Under the pieces are notes generated by a model that saw nothing but the letters and a program-made list of their open reading frames with translations, did no database searches and was not told the origin of the DNA. Positions 45,373 through 54,754 of a DNA stretch of 64,000 bases are shown here, piece after piece. The number at the start of each line of letters is the position of its first letter. Position 1 is the first letter of the stretch. This DNA comes from Bin5 sp965208965 (GTDB lineage Bacteria > Chloroflexota > Anaerolineae > Caldilineales > Caldilineaceae), in the NCBI GenBank assembly GCA_965208965.1, contig OZ242384.1:4898001-4962000 (forward strand), written 5' to 3'. A program made the position numbers and the translations under genes.

Positions 45373-46236
45373 ATGAGTGGAATGTTTGGTCTAGCAGAAT
45401 ATGACCGCGCGGCGGCGTTCGTTCGGGAAAGGGCCAATCGACGGGGAACACAGTTGGTCGAAGGGCAGCCAATCGGGCTGGTGCTTGGCAGCGGGTTGAA
45501 CTCTCTGGCAGAGGCGATTGAGGGGGCCGAAGCAGTCCATTACGAGGAGATCCCTCACTTCCCCACCAGCACAGCGCCTGGGCACGAAGGGCGGCTGATT
45601 GTGGGTCAACTTGCCGGACAGACGGTGGTGGCGATGCAGGGCCGCATCCACTTTTATGAGGGATATTCGGCCGAGGAGATTACTTTTCCCATCAGGGTGA
45701 TGAAGCGACTTGGCGTCGATAAGCTGATTCTCACCAATGCGGCCGGCGGTGTAAATCCCGGCTTTCGCGCGGGCGATCTCATGCTGATCGTGGACCACCT
45801 GAACTTTGTTGGCATGGCGGGTCAGAATCCTCTGATTGGTCCGAACGCCGGGGAATTCGGTACGCGTTTTCCGTCGATGACGCAAGCGTACGCGAGGTCT
45901 CTGCGCAAGGCGGCACTGGTATCGGCGCAGGAACTGAGGATCACGCTGCGCCAGGGCGTATACGCCTTTGTCGCCGGTCCAAACTTCGAGACACCGGCAG
46001 AGGTTCGTTGTCTGCGTCTGGTAGGAGCCGACGCGGTGGGTATGAGCACTGTGCCGGAGGCTTTGGTGGCGGTCCACGCAGGGATTGAGGTCCTGGGAAT
46101 CAGTACTATCACCAATGTGGCAGTCGATCGACTGGATTCGGACAAGGAGACCAGCGCGGAGGAGGTGATGGAAACGGGCGGAGTCGTTGTGCCGCAGTTG
46201 ACGGCATTGCTGACGGCAGTACTAAGACGGATGTAG
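45373..46236 (+). CDS. Purine nucleoside phosphorylase (PNP family I)
   Basis: 287-residue trimeric-type PNP, phosphorolysing inosine and guanosine. Motifs: LVLGSGLNSLAE (phosphate loop), APGHEGRL, GRIHFYEGY, LTNAAGGVNPGF, FVAGPNFETPAEVR, VGMSTVPE and ITNVAVD. The ATG at 45373 is preceded by AGAGGT. It sits 60 bp after the FAD oxidase and is closed by the hairpin at 46259. Confidence 0.94.
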   Translation: MSGMFGLAEYDRAAAFVRERANRRGTQLVEGQPIGLVLGSGLNSLAEAIEGAEAVHYEEIPHFPTSTAPGHEGRLIVGQLAGQTVVAMQGRIHFYEGYSAEEITFPIRVMKRLGVDKLILTNAAGGVNPGFRAGDLMLIVDHLNFVGMAGQNPLIGPNAGEFGTRFPSMTQAYARSLRKAALVSAQELRITLRQGVYAFVAGPNFETPAEVRCLRLVGADAVGMSTVPEALVAVHAGIEVLGISTITNVAVDRLDSDKETSAEEVMETGGVVVPQLTALLTAVLRRM

Positions 46237-46258
46237 CCCGACTTGACCTAATGAGAAA

Positions 46259-46295
46259 GGGCAGGGACCCCGTCTTGCGGGCCCCCGCCACTTTT
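46259..46295. terminator. Terminator between convergent pnp and GNAT genes
   Basis: GC-rich imperfect stem (GGCAGGG...CCCG, loop TCTTG, CGGG...CCCGCC) followed on the plus strand by CACTTTTTG and on the minus strand by TTTCTC. Serves the phosphorylase gene and possibly the opposing acetyltransferase gene. Confidence 0.65.
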
Positions 46296-46373
46296 TGAAT
46301 ACTTTTCTGGTCCGTCATTGGACAGGGTTTAGAGCTAGACGCCGTTCCACTGTTCTCAGTTGGGACCTACTTC

Positions 46374-47414
46374 CTACTTTCCATCTTCCTGCTCGGCGTC
46401 TTGAATCTTCAGTTCGGCGTCCTCAGGGCGCTCCTCCCGCATCGCTTTCGCAAACTCAATGTGAGCGGGCTGCCGCACAAAGCCTAGCCGGTTGTTTATT
46501 CCCAGCATTGCCTGGTTGTTGGTCTCATTCCAGGTCCGGATTTCGCTGAATCCCTTTTGCAGCGCAAATTCTACGGAACGGACTTTCAAGGCCATTGCGA
46601 TGCCGCGCCTTCGGTGCGATCTAGTTACACCGGTTATTCCAACGTAGAGCAACTTGGGATTTGCCTGACTCGACCACAGACTGGTCATTCCCACGTATTC
46701 GTCATTGTCGACTGCAACGTACCAGGCGTCCGGCAGCAGATTCGTTCGCTCCCACACCTTTTGATACTCCTCAAAAGGCACTTTAGAGGGAGGTTCAGGG
46801 CTGGGAACATCGCGGTCGATCTGCCACTCCAGTTCGTAGAGCTTTCGATCCCGGTTCGGGTCTGACTCGAGCTCGGCGACAGTCTTGAGCTCTATCCCCT
46901 GCTCGGCCACTTGCCGGGGATATCGGCTCCACACATCAAGGTCGAAGTTCGCTGGATACAGACGGGACTCCCAGTCCCGCATACACTCTTTGAAGCCGAG
47001 TTTCTGTGCAAATCGGATTCCGTCTTCGTAGTCTTCACGGGTATGGGCCAGAAGGCGCAATGGCTCAAATTGCTGGACTTCCTGGCAGAGGTACTCCCAC
47101 AGGGCTGTGCCGACGCCGCGCTTGCGAAACTCCGGCAATACTTCCACTCCTACGAACAGCTTGCCAGGATGGTTCAGCCACAGAGACTGGCTGTAATTGG
47201 CGAAGCCGACCGGCGTTTCATCGATTTCGGCGAAGAATCTGCCTCTCTTGACAAGTTTAGAGCGTTTCTCATCTGACTCTTTCCACTCTTCCACTGTATC
47301 GGGATATTCCGGCCAGACAGTGTTCACTATTTCGACCGCATTGCTGTAGTCGCGGTCGTTATTCTCAAAGGGGCGGATTTTGATCAAGGTTCTTGCTCCA
47401 TTCTGAAGGTTCAT
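46374..47414 (-). CDS. Tandem GNAT-domain N-acetyltransferase
   Basis: 346 residues built from two GNAT domains. The acetyl-CoA-binding motif A occurs twice: VLPEFRKRGVGTALW in the first and VTRSHRRRGIAMALK in the second. Between them is a charged linker. Tandem GNATs include antibiotic- and mycothiol-related acetyltransferases; the acceptor here is unknown. The first ATG (47414) has no SD nearby, whereas the TTG at codon 10 (47387) has GGAG eight bases upstream and would give a natural start IKIRPFENND. The gene lies behind a promoter, a leader ORF and an intrinsic terminator (47498-47723), suggesting inducible expression by attenuation. Confidence 0.85.
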   Translation of the reverse strand: MNLQNGARTLIKIRPFENNDRDYSNAVEIVNTVWPEYPDTVEEWKESDEKRSKLVKRGRFFAEIDETPVGFANYSQSLWLNHPGKLFVGVEVLPEFRKRGVGTALWEYLCQEVQQFEPLRLLAHTREDYEDGIRFAQKLGFKECMRDWESRLYPANFDLDVWSRYPRQVAEQGIELKTVAELESDPNRDRKLYELEWQIDRDVPSPEPPSKVPFEEYQKVWERTNLLPDAWYVAVDNDEYVGMTSLWSSQANPKLLYVGITGVTRSHRRRGIAMALKVRSVEFALQKGFSEIRTWNETNNQAMLGINNRLGFVRQPAHIEFAKAMREERPEDAELKIQDAEQEDGK

Positions 47415-47497
47415 CGGGATTCCGGGGATTGAAGTCGACGAAATTGTTGATTTTGCGCCTCCTTTCTCTCGTGAGGCCTTTAGCTTCTCCAGCCAAC

Positions 47498-47537
47498 AAA
47501 AAAACCGTGGAGCGGTCGATACACGCGTCCACGGTTT
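47498..47537 (-). terminator. Intrinsic terminator in the leader of the GNAT gene (attenuator)
   Basis: On the minus strand AAACCGTGGA pairs perfectly with TCCACGGTTT (47537-47528 with 47511-47502), 16-nt loop, followed by an uninterrupted T run (TTTTTTT). It lies 21 nt past the leader-ORF stop and 85 nt before the acetyltransferase start, so it would end transcription before the gene. Its 5' arm and loop contain CACGCGTCC (plus strand 47522-47530), complementary to GGACGCGTG at 47589-47597 in the leader ORF. Confidence 0.8.
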
Positions 47538-47558
47538 GGAAAACAGTTCAGGGCCGAC

Positions 47559-47630
47559 TCAACAACAGGGCACAAAACTCCTCACGAAGGACGCGTGGAC
47601 ACCGGTCTCGACGGACAATTCAATTCGCAT
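47559..47630 (-). CDS. Putative 23-residue leader peptide
   Basis: ATG at 47628-47630 with a near-ideal SD (GAAAGGAG, 8 nt spacing); 23 codons, then TGA at 47559-47561. The peptide begins MRIELSVETG and ends SFVPCC. It is the first ORF on a transcript starting at the strong promoter 47695-47723 and is followed by an intrinsic terminator. Codons 11-14 (Val-His-Ala-Ser) overlap the segment that could form an antiterminator, so ribosome position would decide the RNA fold. It is not rich in any one amino acid, except for the terminal Cys-Cys. Confidence 0.6.
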   Translation of the reverse strand: MRIELSVETGVHASFVRSFVPCC

Positions 47631-47694
47631 GGTGTTCGCTCCTTTCGGTGTTGGAATGCATGGCATTCTGATTTCGGGTCAAGGCACGTGCCCC

Positions 47695-47723
47695 AGTGTA
47701 GCAGGGAACGCAAACAAAGTCAA
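47695..47723 (-). promoter_or_regulatory. Promoter of the leader ORF-GNAT transcript
   Basis: Minus strand TTGACT (47723-47718), 17-bp spacer, TACACT (47700-47695). Transcription would start near 47688, leaving about 58 nt before the leader-peptide ATG. It starts 39 bp after the proS stop. Confidence 0.8.
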
Positions 47724-47761
47724 GAGTTTGGAAACCTCTGTTCACGCAGCAATTGCGTACA

Positions 47762-49546
47762 CTATTGCAACGGTTCAGTAACCACTCTTGCCAGGACGGC
47801 CTCCGTTTCGGCATCGACAATCGATTGAATCTGATTGACGATATCGTCGAGGGGTAGTTCGCGGACTTCATCGCTGTTGCGAAGCTTAAGCTCAGCAACC
47901 CCTTTTTTCACTCCTCTTGCGCCGACTGTCAGTCGGATTGGGATTCCCAACAGATCGGCGTCGTTAAACTTCACGCCGGCCCTCTCATCGCGGTCGTCAT
48001 ACAGTACTTCAACATCCGCTTCCTGGAGCTGACTGTAAATGTGCTCGGCTGCTTCCGTCACTTCTGGCGTTCGCCGGGTCGCCAGGCTGACAAGATATAG
48101 CTGATGGGGAGCTATCGTTATCGGCCAGATGATGCCATTTTCGTCGTAGTTCGTTTCGATTGTGCTGGCGATAAGACGACCGGAGCCGATACCATAGCAG
48201 CCCATGACCATCGGCACACTTCCGCCATCTTCGTCGAGGAACGTAGCGTCCATTGCCTCGCTGTACTTGGTGCCCAGCTTGAAGATATTTCCCACTTCCA
48301 CGCCGCGCACTGATCGCAGGGGCGCCCGGCAGATTGGACAAGGATGTCCATCTGCGGCAGCAACCACGTCCACGATCATATCGGGGCGAAAGTCTCTGTC
48401 GCAGTTGACATTCCTGAGGTGCCATCCCTCGCGATTTGCGCCTGCTACAAGGTTTGTGCTACCCGGTATCAGGTCGTCTACCACCAATACGACGTCGTCT
48501 CTGCGGATGCCGATTGGAGAGCCGTAGCCCGGTTCCGCGCCGACCGCCCGGATCTCCTCGGGCTGGGCCGGACGCAGCTGGCGAGCCTTCAGCGCGTTCG
48601 TCAACTTCGTTTCGTTCAACTCCATATCACCGCGCACAACGACGAAAACGAACTGCTCTCTCTCTTCGCCCTCCTCCTCGACCGTTGCGACCAGGAACAG
48701 GGCCTTGGCCGTGCGGCTCTCGGGGATTCCGAGGTAACCGGCCAGTGCGGCGATGGTATCTACGCCAGGGGTAGAGACCTCTTCTAGTGGAAGCGGCTCT
48801 TCCTCGGCTCGGTCATCAACGTCCGCCTTCACGAAGGTGGCGACCTGACGATTGGCTTTATAGCCACATGCGTCACAGAGGACCAACGTGTCTTCACCGA
48901 CTTCTGTCAGGGTCATGAATTCGTGGGCCATGGTACCGCCCATCATGCCGGTATCGCTTTCGACAGCTATTACATCGAGCCCGGAGCGGCCAAAGATGTT
49001 GAAGTAGGCCTGATACACCAGAGGATAGTATTCATCCAGGCTGGCAATGTCGGGATGGAATGAATAGCCGTCTTTCATGGTGAACTCACGCACACGAATC
49101 AGGCCGCCCCGCGGACGAGGCTCATCTCGGAACTTGGTTTGAATCTGGTAGAGCATGACCGGCAGCTGGCGGTAGCTGCTGATCACCCCGCCAGCCAGCT
49201 CGGTAATCACCTCTTCGTGCGTCATAGCCAGGACAAGCTCCCGGCCGGCGCGATCGGTAAGCCGCGCCAAGTCGTCGCCGATTTCGTACCAGCGTCCCGT
49301 TCGTTTCCAAAGCGAGGCCGGCTGTACGACCGGCATGACGATTTCCTGCCCGTCGATGGCGTCCATTTCCTCCCGCATGATCGTTTCAATCTTCTTCTTG
49401 ACCCGCAGCCCCAGGGGCATATATTCGAAGATTCCGGCTCCCACTTGCCGAACCAGGCCTGCCCGCACCATCAACTGATGGCTGCGGACATCTGCGTCCG
49501 CAGGCGCTTCGCGCAGTGTCTGGAAGAAAAGTTTTGACATCCGCAT
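47762..49546 (-). CDS. proS: Prolyl-tRNA synthetase (bacterial type)
   Basis: Class II synthetase charging tRNA-Pro. 594 residues: catalytic motif region LGLRVKKKIETIMREEMDAIDGQEIVMPVVQP, TKFRDEPRPRGGLIRVREFTMKDGYSF (motif 2), the bacterial editing insertion in the middle (about 235-380, FVFVVVRGDMELNETKL), VPMVMGCYGIGSGRLIAS (motif 3 area), and the anticodon-binding domain at the end. Start ATG 49546 (MRMSKLFF), AAGGA nine bases upstream; the longer frame to 49636 is not family-like. No T-box was recognised upstream. Confidence 0.95.
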   Translation of the reverse strand: MRMSKLFFQTLREAPADADVRSHQLMVRAGLVRQVGAGIFEYMPLGLRVKKKIETIMREEMDAIDGQEIVMPVVQPASLWKRTGRWYEIGDDLARLTDRAGRELVLAMTHEEVITELAGGVISSYRQLPVMLYQIQTKFRDEPRPRGGLIRVREFTMKDGYSFHPDIASLDEYYPLVYQAYFNIFGRSGLDVIAVESDTGMMGGTMAHEFMTLTEVGEDTLVLCDACGYKANRQVATFVKADVDDRAEEEPLPLEEVSTPGVDTIAALAGYLGIPESRTAKALFLVATVEEEGEEREQFVFVVVRGDMELNETKLTNALKARQLRPAQPEEIRAVGAEPGYGSPIGIRRDDVVLVVDDLIPGSTNLVAGANREGWHLRNVNCDRDFRPDMIVDVVAAADGHPCPICRAPLRSVRGVEVGNIFKLGTKYSEAMDATFLDEDGGSVPMVMGCYGIGSGRLIASTIETNYDENGIIWPITIAPHQLYLVSLATRRTPEVTEAAEHIYSQLQEADVEVLYDDRDERAGVKFNDADLLGIPIRLTVGARGVKKGVAELKLRNSDEVRELPLDDIVNQIQSIVDAETEAVLARVVTEPLQ

Positions 49547-49667
49547 TTCAGTCTGTCCTTGTTCGATTTCTGTAAGTCCAGCCTCTTGCCAGAGCGTGCA
49601 AGGGGCAGGCTTTCGACTCAGCATGCCCCCAGACATCCAATGGCTTCACGACTGCTCTATTGCGTAT

Positions 49668-49709
49668 CCTCCACCCGTGCATACGCGAGATGGTATCAGC
49701 GGGTGGAGG
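49668..49709. repeat. Long-loop inverted repeat between the CoA-binding gene and proS
   Basis: CCTCCACCCG (49668-49677) and CGGGTGGAGG (49700-49709) form a perfect 10-bp stem; the 22-nt loop itself contains GCATAC/GTAT-type pairing. It overlaps the last codons of the CoA-binding gene and has no T run on either side, so it is more a leader or processing structure than a classical terminator. Confidence 0.5.
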
Positions 49710-50175
49710 TTGTAGGGTCTGGGGAGGGGGTTGGCCGCGGTTGCGATGGAGACCGGTTCAGTTCAGCTCCGTCTGAGCGGGGCATCAGGGCAAGCTGGAC
49801 TAAAATGCAGGCTTCGATGACGTCCAGTCCGTGCTCCTGTGCCCATCTGGCAGCGGCATCGCTTTCGGCGCCAGGTTGAAACCAGATGGCTTGCGCGCCT
49901 GCGGCTCTTGCCTGCTCCACGACGGCAGGGGCTTCGACGGGGGGTACGACCATGTTGATGACAGCAGGGGGTTCCGGCAGGTCGGTCAGACTTCTGTAGG
50001 CGGTGTCGCCCTCTATCAGGCGCTCGCGCCGATTCACCGGAAAGACCGTATAGCCTGTCTCCCTGAGTTTCAGATAGATTCGATTGCCGTATTTGGCACT
50101 GTTGTTGCTAGCGCCCACAACGGCCCAAACCGGTTCGTTTACATATTTCTCGATCAGGGACTTCAAATCCTGCAT
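49696..50175 (-). CDS. CoA-binding domain protein (YccU-like)
   Basis: About 159 residues with the CoA_binding_2 Rossmann-like domain: VWAVVGASNNSAKYGNRIYLKLRETGY, VFPVNRR, YRSLTDLPEPPAVINMVVPP, and AIWFQPGAES plus GLDVIEACIL, the last being the conserved cysteine-containing strand. The C-terminus is a Pro/Ser/Thr-rich tail (SQPRPTPSPDPTTSTR). Starts at ATG 50175 or 50190 (or TTG 50224) all lack a strong SD. It lies 149 bp upstream of proS on the same strand. Confidence 0.8.
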   Translation of the reverse strand: MQDLKSLIEKYVNEPVWAVVGASNNSAKYGNRIYLKLRETGYTVFPVNRRERLIEGDTAYRSLTDLPEPPAVINMVVPPVEAPAVVEQARAAGAQAIWFQPGAESDAAARWAQEHGLDVIEACILVQLALMPRSDGAELNRSPSQPRPTPSPDPTTSTR

Positions 50176-50300
50176 TGTACTGCCCGCCATGAAGCTGGGT
50201 CGATCTCTCTGACGAATAGGACTCAAGCAAGATGCCAGCTTGCCTTTCGCAAAAGTATACTCTCATCCGAACTGCTGTGTCAAGGATCGGACAGGTTCGG

Positions 50301-50330
50301 GTGCAGTCCAGATTTGGGGTGGGAACAGAG
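50301..50330 (+). repeat. Short dispersed repeat, copy 3
   Basis: GTGCAGTCCA followed by GATTTGGGGTGGGAACAG, the latter identical over 18 bases to the copy at 22482-22511 (opposite strand). Confidence 0.7.
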
Positions 50331-50425
50331 GTGAGGCGTGAGAAGCGAGGAACGGGAACTGCTGGCTCCTCTGCAGGAGATCGGATTGCGGGCGGGCCGC
50401 GGTGTTGTTGTTCGTTGAGATATTT

Positions 50426-50452
50426 GAAAGTTCGCCACCATTTTGGGATGCG
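50426..50452 (-). repeat. Short dispersed repeat, copy 4
   Basis: On the plus strand it starts GAAAGTTCGCC and ends TTGGGATGCG; 22 of 27 positions match the copy at 50838-50864. Confidence 0.65.
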
Positions 50453-50837
50453 TTCATATGTGCATGTTGGCTTGCGGGGGCGGGCGGGGAGGCGCGGACT
50501 CTGCCGTTTTGTACAGCTTTTGCGGGGCACGCCGGTTCGTCATTTCGATGGCTTAAGGACGGTCTTTCTGCGCTGCGGCGGGGCGCGCGAAAGGGGCCGC
50601 GAAAGCAGTGCATTTTCGGCAAAAGTGATGCATCACTTTCATGCAAAAATCGGCCCAAAAACGGAGGCCATTGAGGTGCCGCGGGAGCTGATTCTGGCCG
50701 CAAAATCGGCGCGGAAATGCGGTTGTTCGCGGTTGGTGGTCTGCCGAAGGTGTACAGGTTTTGTCTATGTTTTGTACAGGTTAACAGAATTGAACAGGAA
50801 CGGAACGCCCTAAGCCTGGTTGCTTCCCGATGTATAC

Positions 50838-50864
50838 GAAAGTTTGCCCCGATACTGGGATGCG
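50838..50864 (-). repeat. Short dispersed repeat, copy 5
   Basis: On the plus strand starts GAAAGTTTGCCCCG and ends CTGGGATGCG; same orientation as the copy at 50426, 412 bp away. Confidence 0.65.
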
Positions 50865-50988
50865 CCCTCAAGCACGTATAGGCAGCTCGGCACTTTGCCT
50901 GCGCGGCTGAGAATATGCTACGGCTTGGCTCCGGTCTCTGTTTGGGCCGTGTCGACAAAGGGAGAGATACGTTCTATAGTTGACTTCA

Positions 50989-51018
50989 TTGCCAATCGTG
51001 CTTTTTCTCTGATATACT
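50989..51018 (+). promoter_or_regulatory. Putative promoter of the acyl-CoA synthetase gene
   Basis: TTGCCA (50989-50994), 18-bp spacer, TATACT (51013-51018); about 110 bp of leader before the ATG at 51136. Confidence 0.6.
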
Positions 51019-51135
51019 TTTCTCGCATTGGATTGGCAGAATGGCTCCGCTGCGCGGATAGCTCCAGGCAAGTGCATCGCGTTTTTCGGTGCAACGTCGG
51101 GCTCCGCGGACTATAGCAAAGGAGAAACGATTGCG

Positions 51136-52866
51136 ATGTCTGCATACGAGCAGAAACCATGGGTAGTAAATTACGAATCGGGTGTACCGGACTCAATTGA
51201 ATACAACGGTCAGCTTACACATGAAATGTTGGATGCCTCGGCCCAGACCTATGCCAACCAGGTAGCGACCCGTTTGCTGCTGGCATATCTGCCATTAGGC
51301 ATCACAGTGCAGGCTAAGCAGACCTATGCGGAACTGAAGGACTCCGTTGATCGCTTCGCCTTTGCACTGCGCCGGATCGGTTTGCAGCAGGGTGACCGCA
51401 TCGCCATTATGTTACCCAATATCCCTCAGCAGGTTATCTCCTTCTTCGGCGCGCTCAAGGCAGGTTGCGTCATTGTCAACACGAACCCGACCTATACGGC
51501 CAGGGAATTGAACCATCTGCTGGAGGACAGCGGCGCGACTGCCATCGTCATTCTGAGCGGATTTTACGAGCGTGTGGCGCAAGCGCGAGAAGGAACGGAA
51601 CTCAAGCACGTCATCGTAACCGACGTGCCCGATCCGTTGGGCTTTCCTTTCAACAAGCTGGTGGCGAAAAAGGTGCGGGCTTCGGGCATGATGACCGACG
51701 TACCGGACGGACCGGGCGTGTGGGAGTTTGGGAATCTTCTAGAGACGAGCGCTCCCAACCCGCCCAGCATAGACGTTTCGCCAGATGATGTCGTCCTGTT
51801 CCAGTACACCGGCGGCACGACCGGCTCTCCCAAGGCGGCCATGTTGACGCACCGAAGCGTGATGTCCAACGTGCAGCAGATCGAGGCCTGGTACCGAGAC
51901 CTAGAGTACGGCGGGGAGAGGATGCTGGGTGCGATACCGTTCTTCCACGTATATGGGATGACGGTTGCCATGCTTTTTTCCATGTATACGGGCGCGGAAC
52001 TGATCGTGACACCGGATCCCCGTCAGACCGATCTTGTGCTTGACATTCTTCAGCGCGAAAAGGTGACGATGTACCCCGGCATCCCAACGATGTACACCGC
52101 GATCATCAACCATCCCAAGGTAGACGACGCCGATCTCAGTTCGATCAAGGCTTGCCTTTCGGGCGGAATGTCGTTGCCGATTGAGATTCAGCGCCGTTTT
52201 GAACAGATCACCGGCGGGAAGTTGGTTGAGGGTTACGGTCTGACCGAGACTTCGCCCGTGGCCTGCGCCAATCCCATCAACGGCATGCGCAAGGAAGGAT
52301 CGATCGGCTTTCCCGTGCCGAGCACTGAGGTTGCCATCGTAGGCCTCGACCCGAATGAGGCGGGCGAATTCGAAACCGTCGACGCGGGGGAAGAGGGTGA
52401 ACTGATTGTCCGGGGCCCGCAGGTGATGAAGGGCTACTGGAAGCGCCCCGAGGAAACGGCGGATGCCATCACAGAAGATGGCTGGTTCCACACCGGCGAC
52501 ATCGCCCGCATGGACGAAGATGGCTGCTTTTACATTGTGGACCGGAAGAAGGATCTGATCATCGCCAGCGGATACAATGTCGTGCCAAGAGAGATTGAGG
52601 AAGTTCTGTATATGCACGAGGCAGTGCAAGAAGCGGTGGTTGCAGGCGTGCCGGACGCAGTCCGGGGTGAGACTGTTAAGGCCTATATTGTTTTGAAGGC
52701 AGGCCAGACGAGCACACAAGACGAAATCGAGACTTTCTGCAGGGAGCATCTGGCTCCCTACAAAGTGCCGAGGCTGGTGGATTTCCGCGACGAATTGCCG
52801 AAGAGTCAGGTGGGCAAGATCCTGCGACGCGTGCTGGTTGAAGAGGAAAAGCGCAAGATGGCATAG
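51136..52866 (+). CDS. Long-chain fatty-acid-CoA ligase-type AMP-binding enzyme
   Basis: 576-residue adenylate-forming enzyme activating a fatty or other carboxylic acid to its CoA thioester. A3 P-loop YTGGTTGSPKAAMLTH, A5 GYGLTETSP, A7 GWFHTGD, A8 YIVDRKKDLIIASGYNVVPREIEE, and A10 KSQVGKILRR with the catalytic Lys. The overall layout is that of FadD-like ligases. Start ATG 51136 with GGAG upstream at 11 nt; the ORF extends further 5' without family similarity. Confidence 0.93.
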   Translation: MSAYEQKPWVVNYESGVPDSIEYNGQLTHEMLDASAQTYANQVATRLLLAYLPLGITVQAKQTYAELKDSVDRFAFALRRIGLQQGDRIAIMLPNIPQQVISFFGALKAGCVIVNTNPTYTARELNHLLEDSGATAIVILSGFYERVAQAREGTELKHVIVTDVPDPLGFPFNKLVAKKVRASGMMTDVPDGPGVWEFGNLLETSAPNPPSIDVSPDDVVLFQYTGGTTGSPKAAMLTHRSVMSNVQQIEAWYRDLEYGGERMLGAIPFFHVYGMTVAMLFSMYTGAELIVTPDPRQTDLVLDILQREKVTMYPGIPTMYTAIINHPKVDDADLSSIKACLSGGMSLPIEIQRRFEQITGGKLVEGYGLTETSPVACANPINGMRKEGSIGFPVPSTEVAIVGLDPNEAGEFETVDAGEEGELIVRGPQVMKGYWKRPEETADAITEDGWFHTGDIARMDEDGCFYIVDRKKDLIIASGYNVVPREIEEVLYMHEAVQEAVVAGVPDAVRGETVKAYIVLKAGQTSTQDEIETFCREHLAPYKVPRLVDFRDELPKSQVGKILRRVLVEEEKRKMA

Positions 52867-52942
52867 TCAGGGACAGCGCGCTGTTTCAATTGGATGGTCC
52901 ACTCGGGAGCTCGGAGAGGAGAGTTCTGGGAGAGTGCTACAT

Positions 52943-52971
52943 TTGACAGTTTCGTCGCCGACTCTTATGAT
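52943..52971 (+). promoter_or_regulatory. Promoter of tRNA-Leu
   Basis: Consensus-like TTGACA (52943-52948), 17-bp spacer, TATGAT (52966-52971), ending 13 bp before the mature tRNA 5' end. Confidence 0.85.
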
Positions 52972-52984
52972 GAAAAGCGTGTGC

Positions 52985-53067
<83 letters not shown>

Positions 53068-53075
53068 CCGAATAT

Positions 53076-53116
53076 GGGATGCGTGAAGAGTTTGCTCACG
53101 CATCCCTTTTCTTTTT
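53076..53116 (+). terminator. Rho-independent terminator of tRNA-Leu
   Basis: GGGATGCGTGA (53076-53086) pairs perfectly with TCACGCATCCC (53096-53106), 9-nt loop, followed by TTTTCTTTTT. Confidence 0.93.
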
Positions 53117-53241
53117 GTCCGGGAATTCAGGTATCACCCAATTCTTGTCTTGCTTCCGGCCGCGGCCGAATGAAGAAAGGCTCACTTCGGACAGAAACAT
53201 CCGAGTGTCAGCCACTTGCAAGTCTTTGTGCCCAAGCGAAA

Positions 53242-54534
<1,293 letters not shown>

Positions 54535-54754
54535 CGGATTTCCCCTGTTTCCTGCCGCCGGTACGGCCTTTTGCAGTCTCATGTAGAAGAGCGCCAGACG
54601 CATTCACTGCCTGCGGCTGCGAGCCCTGCTCGTGTTTGCCGGTGGAGAACTTGAACAAAACCGTGAAAGTTAGTATGCTTTTCCACTACGATAGTGCCCA
54701 TGCAGTGATCCTGCAAGTTGCACAGGATGCAATCAGCAGAAGAAAGATTGGCAA

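Larger units (their letters stand above)
50176..51135. other. Non-coding region with short repeats, a perfect palindrome and a promoter
   Basis: About 900 bp without a credible gene, although the minus strand is open over 50263-50958. Contains three GCATCCC-type repeats (50301, 50426, 50838), an 18-bp perfect palindrome AAAGTGATGCATCACTTT (50622-50639), two TGTACAGGTT copies exactly 22 bp apart (50751, 50773) with a related TGTACAGCTT at 50510, and a promoter for the acyl-CoA synthetase gene at 50989-51018. Confidence 0.6.

Noticed and set aside
49547..49695. T-box leader upstream of proS
   Set aside because: No AGGGTGGNACCGCG-like T-box sequence, and the hairpin there lacks a T run.
50263..50958. 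231-codon minus-strand open frame in the repeat region
   Set aside because: It reads straight through the short repeats and palindrome, has low-complexity Ser/Pro/Arg composition, no SD and no recognised domain. The only reason for doubt is its length.
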